From Dioscorea cayenensis subsp. rotundata (taxonomy: Eukaryota > Streptophyta > Magnoliopsida > Dioscoreales > Dioscoreaceae), in contig NC_052476.1 of NCBI RefSeq assembly GCF_009730915.1, positions 19,201,257 through 19,265,256 on the forward strand: a stretch of DNA of 64,000 bases, in the 5' to 3' direction. The notes below the pieces were generated by a model. It ran no database searches. It was given only the letters and a program-made list of their open reading frames with translations, and was not told where the DNA came from. Positions 62,691 to 64,000 of this stretch are shown here, one piece after another (within the stretch, counting starts at the first letter, position 1; each line of letters starts with the position of its first letter). The translations under genes were made by a program, and so were the position numbers.

Positions 62691-64000
62691 CTCATACTAG
62701 GATGTCATCACTTTTTAAAATATAATTTGCTTGACTTCTTCAATAGGTTCTGGAAATAATTTCAATTTTTCCATCCTTTAATTTCTTTCTTCTAGCATAA
62801 CTTGCTTTATCTCTTCTGCTTCTTTAGTAATTTCTTTCAACTGAGCTTAAATCTTCATTAGTTCTTCAGTTTTTAGAGCAATCTCAGTTTCCAAAGTCTT
62901 GATTCATTTTTTATTGTTCAACCATATAGTCTAGAGTTTGGGGTTTTAAGGAAAAGTTAATGCTAGTTTTTCCAATAATGGTGTAAGTCGGGGATTTTGG
63001 GACATTTCATTGGTTTGATGGAATAATTTGGCTAGAGTATGTAGTAAAGGGACGATATTTTTTTATTCATGTCTATTGGCCCAAAGGTGTCAAGTATAAC
63101 ATGTTGTTGCAGGTTTAAATTTGCTTGAGTTCTACATCTCAAGGATGTGGTTGGTGGAAATATGGGAAGATTTAATTGGGTTTCCAAAGAAGATTGATGG
63201 TTGTAAAAGTTTTTTCCTGCCATTTCCACGTGAAAGAATAAACTTGTTAGTTATAATTATGAAACTATCTATTTTACATATATATGGTTTGAGGATAGCC
63301 ATGTTTTCACCATAACAAGAGACGCAAATGGACCTACTGGTTTTGTAGCCATAACTCTTATTATTCAGATGAACAAACTTTTGTCTTGTAGTACTACTAG
63401 GGACTTGTTTACATAATTCCCACAATAAAAGAAAACTCAAATGAACCTATTGGTTTTGTGATCACAGTGTCGCTGATGCTTATTGACAAACTATGGGGTA
63501 TAGTTCACGTTGCATGGCTCCCATAGTGATAGGAATACAGAAGATCCTACTAGCTGTGCAATCTACATTCCTAGCATCACATATGGACAAGCCATGGGTT
63601 TTTGTTGCTTATCTACTTCTAATAGTCTGAAAGTGACTTGTATGTGTTCTATATCTTTTTCCATTTTTGTTATTTATTAGGAAATTGTTAATTTCTTCTC
63701 TTTCTTTTTACTAACTTCCCAATTCATCCTTATTTTTCTTTTTGTAATAAGATTTATTGTTCTCTGTAGTGAATCAACTATTCTATTTCTGGAATAAGAA
63801 AGAGAATATTTTAATATTATATTATTTTTGAAGTCTTTTAAATCTTTAATCATTTTTCCCAATTCTACTAGATTTTCTTCCTCTATTTCTCTTTTTCTTT
63901 TTTTAGTCATTGAGAGTGTTGGTATTTATTAGTCCTTCCTCCTTTATTATTATACCTTTCTCTTTTTCTCTTGGATCTTTTATATTGTTTTAGTTTTTAT
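62691..64000 (-). pseudogene. Degraded minus-strand coding remnant, possibly an old endogenous pararetrovirus
   Basis: Minus-strand frames with stops. Order: a Lys/Glu-rich coiled-coil-like stretch (63910-63677), a hydrophobic beta-rich segment (about 63640-63440) loosely like a plant-virus movement-protein core, then a second coiled coil (about 62900-62740). It does not look like the LTR elements nearby. The family is uncertain; it could equally be a decayed host gene or another retroelement. No intact frame above 102 codons exists, so it cannot make a working protein. Confidence 0.25.

Noticed and set aside
63121..63315. Plus-strand frame in the degraded right-end block
   Set aside because: Antisense to the minus-strand remnant and without any recognisable feature.

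Overview
This is nuclear DNA of a flowering plant: AT-rich, intron-containing, and mostly repeats. The species cannot be fixed from the window. A monocot such as a yam is only a hunch from the germin-like paralogues and the LTR types. Splice sites, TIRs and target-site duplications (TSDs) below were read by eye. Family names come from recognised motifs, not from searches.

Host genes. The only recognisable host locus is a tandem cluster of germin-like protein (GLP) genes, all on the minus strand: GLP-A (3636-8678, broken), GLP-B (32875-33688, the one copy that looks intact, two exons, 233 aa), GLP-D (37722-38107, fragment) and GLP-C (39301-40113, broken). A and D share one set of sequence differences; B and C share another. 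A LINE lies between A and B, and the end of the same LINE lies between D and C. The simplest history is one block duplication of an A-LINE-B pair, followed by decay.

Layout. 1-923: probable end of a Mutator-like element. 924-12660: GLP unit 1, with GLP-A split by LTR and copia debris (about 4.1-8.4 kb), an upstream flank carrying a MITE inside a MITE and a ~40-bp tandem repeat, and a solo LTR (11163-12554). 12660-35240: unit 2, containing LTR fragments (14.5-17.9 kb), the end of one CACTA element, the LINE (18310-20154), a complete 11.85-kb CACTA element (20405-32258) and GLP-B. 35240-38602: unit 3 with GLP-D fused to LINE sequence. 38603-41002: unit 4 with GLP-C. From 41003 to the end there is no host gene, only a nest of LTR retrotransposons, many of them solo LTRs with 5-bp TSDs, plus degraded Athila-like gag, integrase and 3' ORF remains.

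The most unusual object is the 11.85-kb CACTA element. It has clean 15-bp TIRs, a 3-bp TSD and no recognisable transposase. It carries pieces of unrelated host genes: a poly(A) polymerase exon, a VPS2-like ESCRT-III piece, an unidentified three-exon frame and a PPR gene. It also holds a hAT element, a Tourist-like MITE and three minisatellite blocks. It looks like a non-autonomous gene-capturing (Pack-CACTA) transposon.
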